From: an uncultured Eubacteriales bacterium
GTDB taxonomy: Bacteria; Bacillota; Clostridia; Oscillospirales; Oscillospiraceae
DNA: 6,730 nucleotides
NCBI GenBank assembly: GCA_900550705.1
Contig: URTG01000094.1
Span: 1-6,730 of the forward strand
Direction of reading: 5' to 3'
The first letter of the stretch is position 1. Every line of letters starts with the position of its first letter. The position numbers and the translations under genes were made by a program. The notes under the pieces were generated by a model. The model was not told the origin of the DNA and searched no databases. It was given only the letters and a program-made list of their open reading frames with translations. Positions 5,736-6,730 of this stretch are shown piece after piece.

Positions 5736-6671
5736 GTGTTGTTTGTCAAGAATCCGGAATATTTTTTGGCCATCGTCAAGGAGCACAGTATCTCTAAGGC
5801 GGCGGAGCGGCTCTACCTGTCCCAGCCCTATCTGAGCCAATATCTGGCCAAGCTGGAGAATAATCTGGGGGCCGTGCTGCTGGACCGGTCCCACTCGCCG
5901 CTGAAGCTCACCCCGGCGGGGGAGGTTTTTTATGCCTATCTGGAGCGGCAGAGCTATCTGGACCGGCAGCTGGTCAGCGACCTGCGGGACTTGCAGGACA
6001 AAAAGCGGCCCATGCTGCACATCGGCGTGTCCCCCTGGCGGGGGTCGGTGCTGCTGCCCGATATTATGCCGATGTTCTCCAAGCAGTACCCCGACGTTCA
6101 GGTGGTGCTGCACGAGGCGCCGGTGCCCGAGTTGGGGGAGCTGGCGGCGGGGAACGTGCTGGACTTCTGCATTATGCACATCCCCGGGGACCTGACGGAG
6201 CTGACCTACGAGCTGGTCATGCGGGAGCACGTCTTCCTCATCGGCCACAAGGACCACCCCCTGCTCCGGGGGATGGCGAGCAGCTACAGCAACCCCAAGC
6301 CCTTCCACGACCTGCGGCTGCTGGAGCGGGAGCGGGTGGTCATGCTGCCCCCGGACTGGCGGCTGTCCAAGCTGCTGCACAACACCTTCTCCGTCCATAA
6401 CGTGGAGCTGCAAAACATTCTCATTACCACCAACAACGCCACGGCCATCAACCTGGCGGCAGAGAACATGGGCTTTGCCTTTTTGCAGGAGAGCGGCATC
6501 GCCCGGACGCCCTATCTGGACCGGCTGGCCTGCTTCACCGTGGGCGACCCGCCCCTGACGTGCCCCATGGCGGTGGTGTATAAGAAAAACGGATTTCTGT
6601 CCCCGGCGGCCCGGACGTTTATCGACCTGACCCGGACCTATTACAGCCGCTTCGACCGGGAACACGGCTAA
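5736..6671 (+). CDS. LysR-type transcriptional regulator
   Basis: This LysR-family regulator of about 311 residues has the usual N-terminal winged helix-turn-helix (residues 6-65): NPEYFLAIVKEHSISKAAER, then LYLSQPYLSQYLAKLENNLG, then LLDRSHSPLKLTPAGE. A linker helix (66-91) leads to a periplasmic-binding-protein-like effector domain from about 92, beginning MLHIGVSPWRGSVLLPDIMP. The inducer and target genes are unknown. The open frame reaches back to a TTG at 5610, but that region overlaps the promoters and an ATG at 5697 lies in the -10 box. I chose the GTG at 5736, preceded by AGGTG (5727-5731); the adjacent TTG at 5739 is nearly as good. Family length is typically 290-320. It is divergent from the XRE gene. 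LysR proteins often control the neighbouring divergent gene and themselves, but here that gene is another regulator. Confidence 0.9.
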   Translation: MLFVKNPEYFLAIVKEHSISKAAERLYLSQPYLSQYLAKLENNLGAVLLDRSHSPLKLTPAGEVFYAYLERQSYLDRQLVSDLRDLQDKKRPMLHIGVSPWRGSVLLPDIMPMFSKQYPDVQVVLHEAPVPELGELAAGNVLDFCIMHIPGDLTELTYELVMREHVFLIGHKDHPLLRGMASSYSNPKPFHDLRLLERERVVMLPPDWRLSKLLHNTFSVHNVELQNILITTNNATAINLAAENMGFAFLQESGIARTPYLDRLACFTVGDPPLTCPMAVVYKKNGFLSPAARTFIDLTRTYYSRFDREHG

Positions 6672-6687
6672 AGCAGTACACACAAAA

Positions 6688-6722
6688 CGCGCCCGACCTG
6701 ACGAAAGCTCAGGCCGGGCGCG
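6688..6722. terminator. Strong hairpin after the LysR gene, probable terminator
   Basis: CGCGCCCG (6688-6695) pairs with CGGGCGCG (6715-6722), and after an A/C mismatch CCTGA (6697-6701) pairs with TCAGG (6709-6713). The loop can fold as C-GAAA-G, a GNRA tetraloop. It begins 16 bases after the LysR stop. The plus-strand tail is only CTGTCTTA before the window ends, whereas the minus strand has TTTT straight after the stem. It may be bidirectional or serve a convergent gene outside the window. Confidence 0.75.
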
Positions 6723-6730
6723 CTGTCTTA

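Noticed and set aside
5700..6683. A 327-codon minus-strand frame opposite the LysR gene
   Set aside because: It mirrors the LysR coding sequence. The plus frame has clear LysR motifs and this frame has none.
1..6730. Mobile elements, CRISPR arrays, tRNA or rRNA genes
   Set aside because: I saw no transposase or integrase motif, spaced repeat array, cloverleaf or rRNA sequence on either strand; composition is uniform across the genes, so transfer is not indicated.

Overview
The window is ordinary-looking, gene-dense bacterial chromosome with very high GC content (roughly mid-60s % by eye) and strong G/C preference at third codon positions. Shine-Dalgarno sites are of the AGGAGG type and promoters look SigA-like with extended -10 elements. 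The protein families present (a Gram-positive-style uridine phosphorylase, a DUF4317 protein and a class I hybrid cluster protein) suggest a strictly anaerobic, high-GC Firmicute. A relative of the gut Oscillospiraceae (Flavonifractor, Oscillibacter or Lawsonibacter type) is the best guess. That placement rests on recognising families, not on a database search.

Layout: positions 1-85 hold a promoter and leader. Positions 86-2030 form a two-gene unit, uridine phosphorylase (udp) followed 31 bases later by a DUF4317 protein of unknown function, closed by a clear intrinsic terminator (2037-2075). The hybrid cluster protein gene (hcp, 2139-3776) follows with its own candidate promoter and a perfect 16-base palindrome between promoter and ribosome binding site. 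Next, 54 bases downstream and with its own extended -10 promoter, is an M20-family amidohydrolase (3831-5039). A hairpin at 5045-5077 separates it from a convergent minus-strand XRE-type regulator (5122-5586). This regulator is divergent from a LysR-type regulator (5736-6671). The 149-base gap between the two carries a promoter for each, plus repeats that could be operators. The window ends in a strong hairpin, probably a terminator.

Functionally the genes cover nucleoside salvage (udp), nitrosative or redox stress defence (hcp), hydrolysis of an N-acylated amino acid or peptide (M20) and two regulators. No pathway visibly ties them together, and every intergenic gap is under 150 bases, so no large unexplained region exists.

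I found no convincing evidence of a new system, mobile element, CRISPR array or RNA gene. The points most worth checking are the palindrome in front of hcp, the repeated extended -10 promoter design, the udp-DUF4317 pairing, and the regulator-regulator intergenic region.
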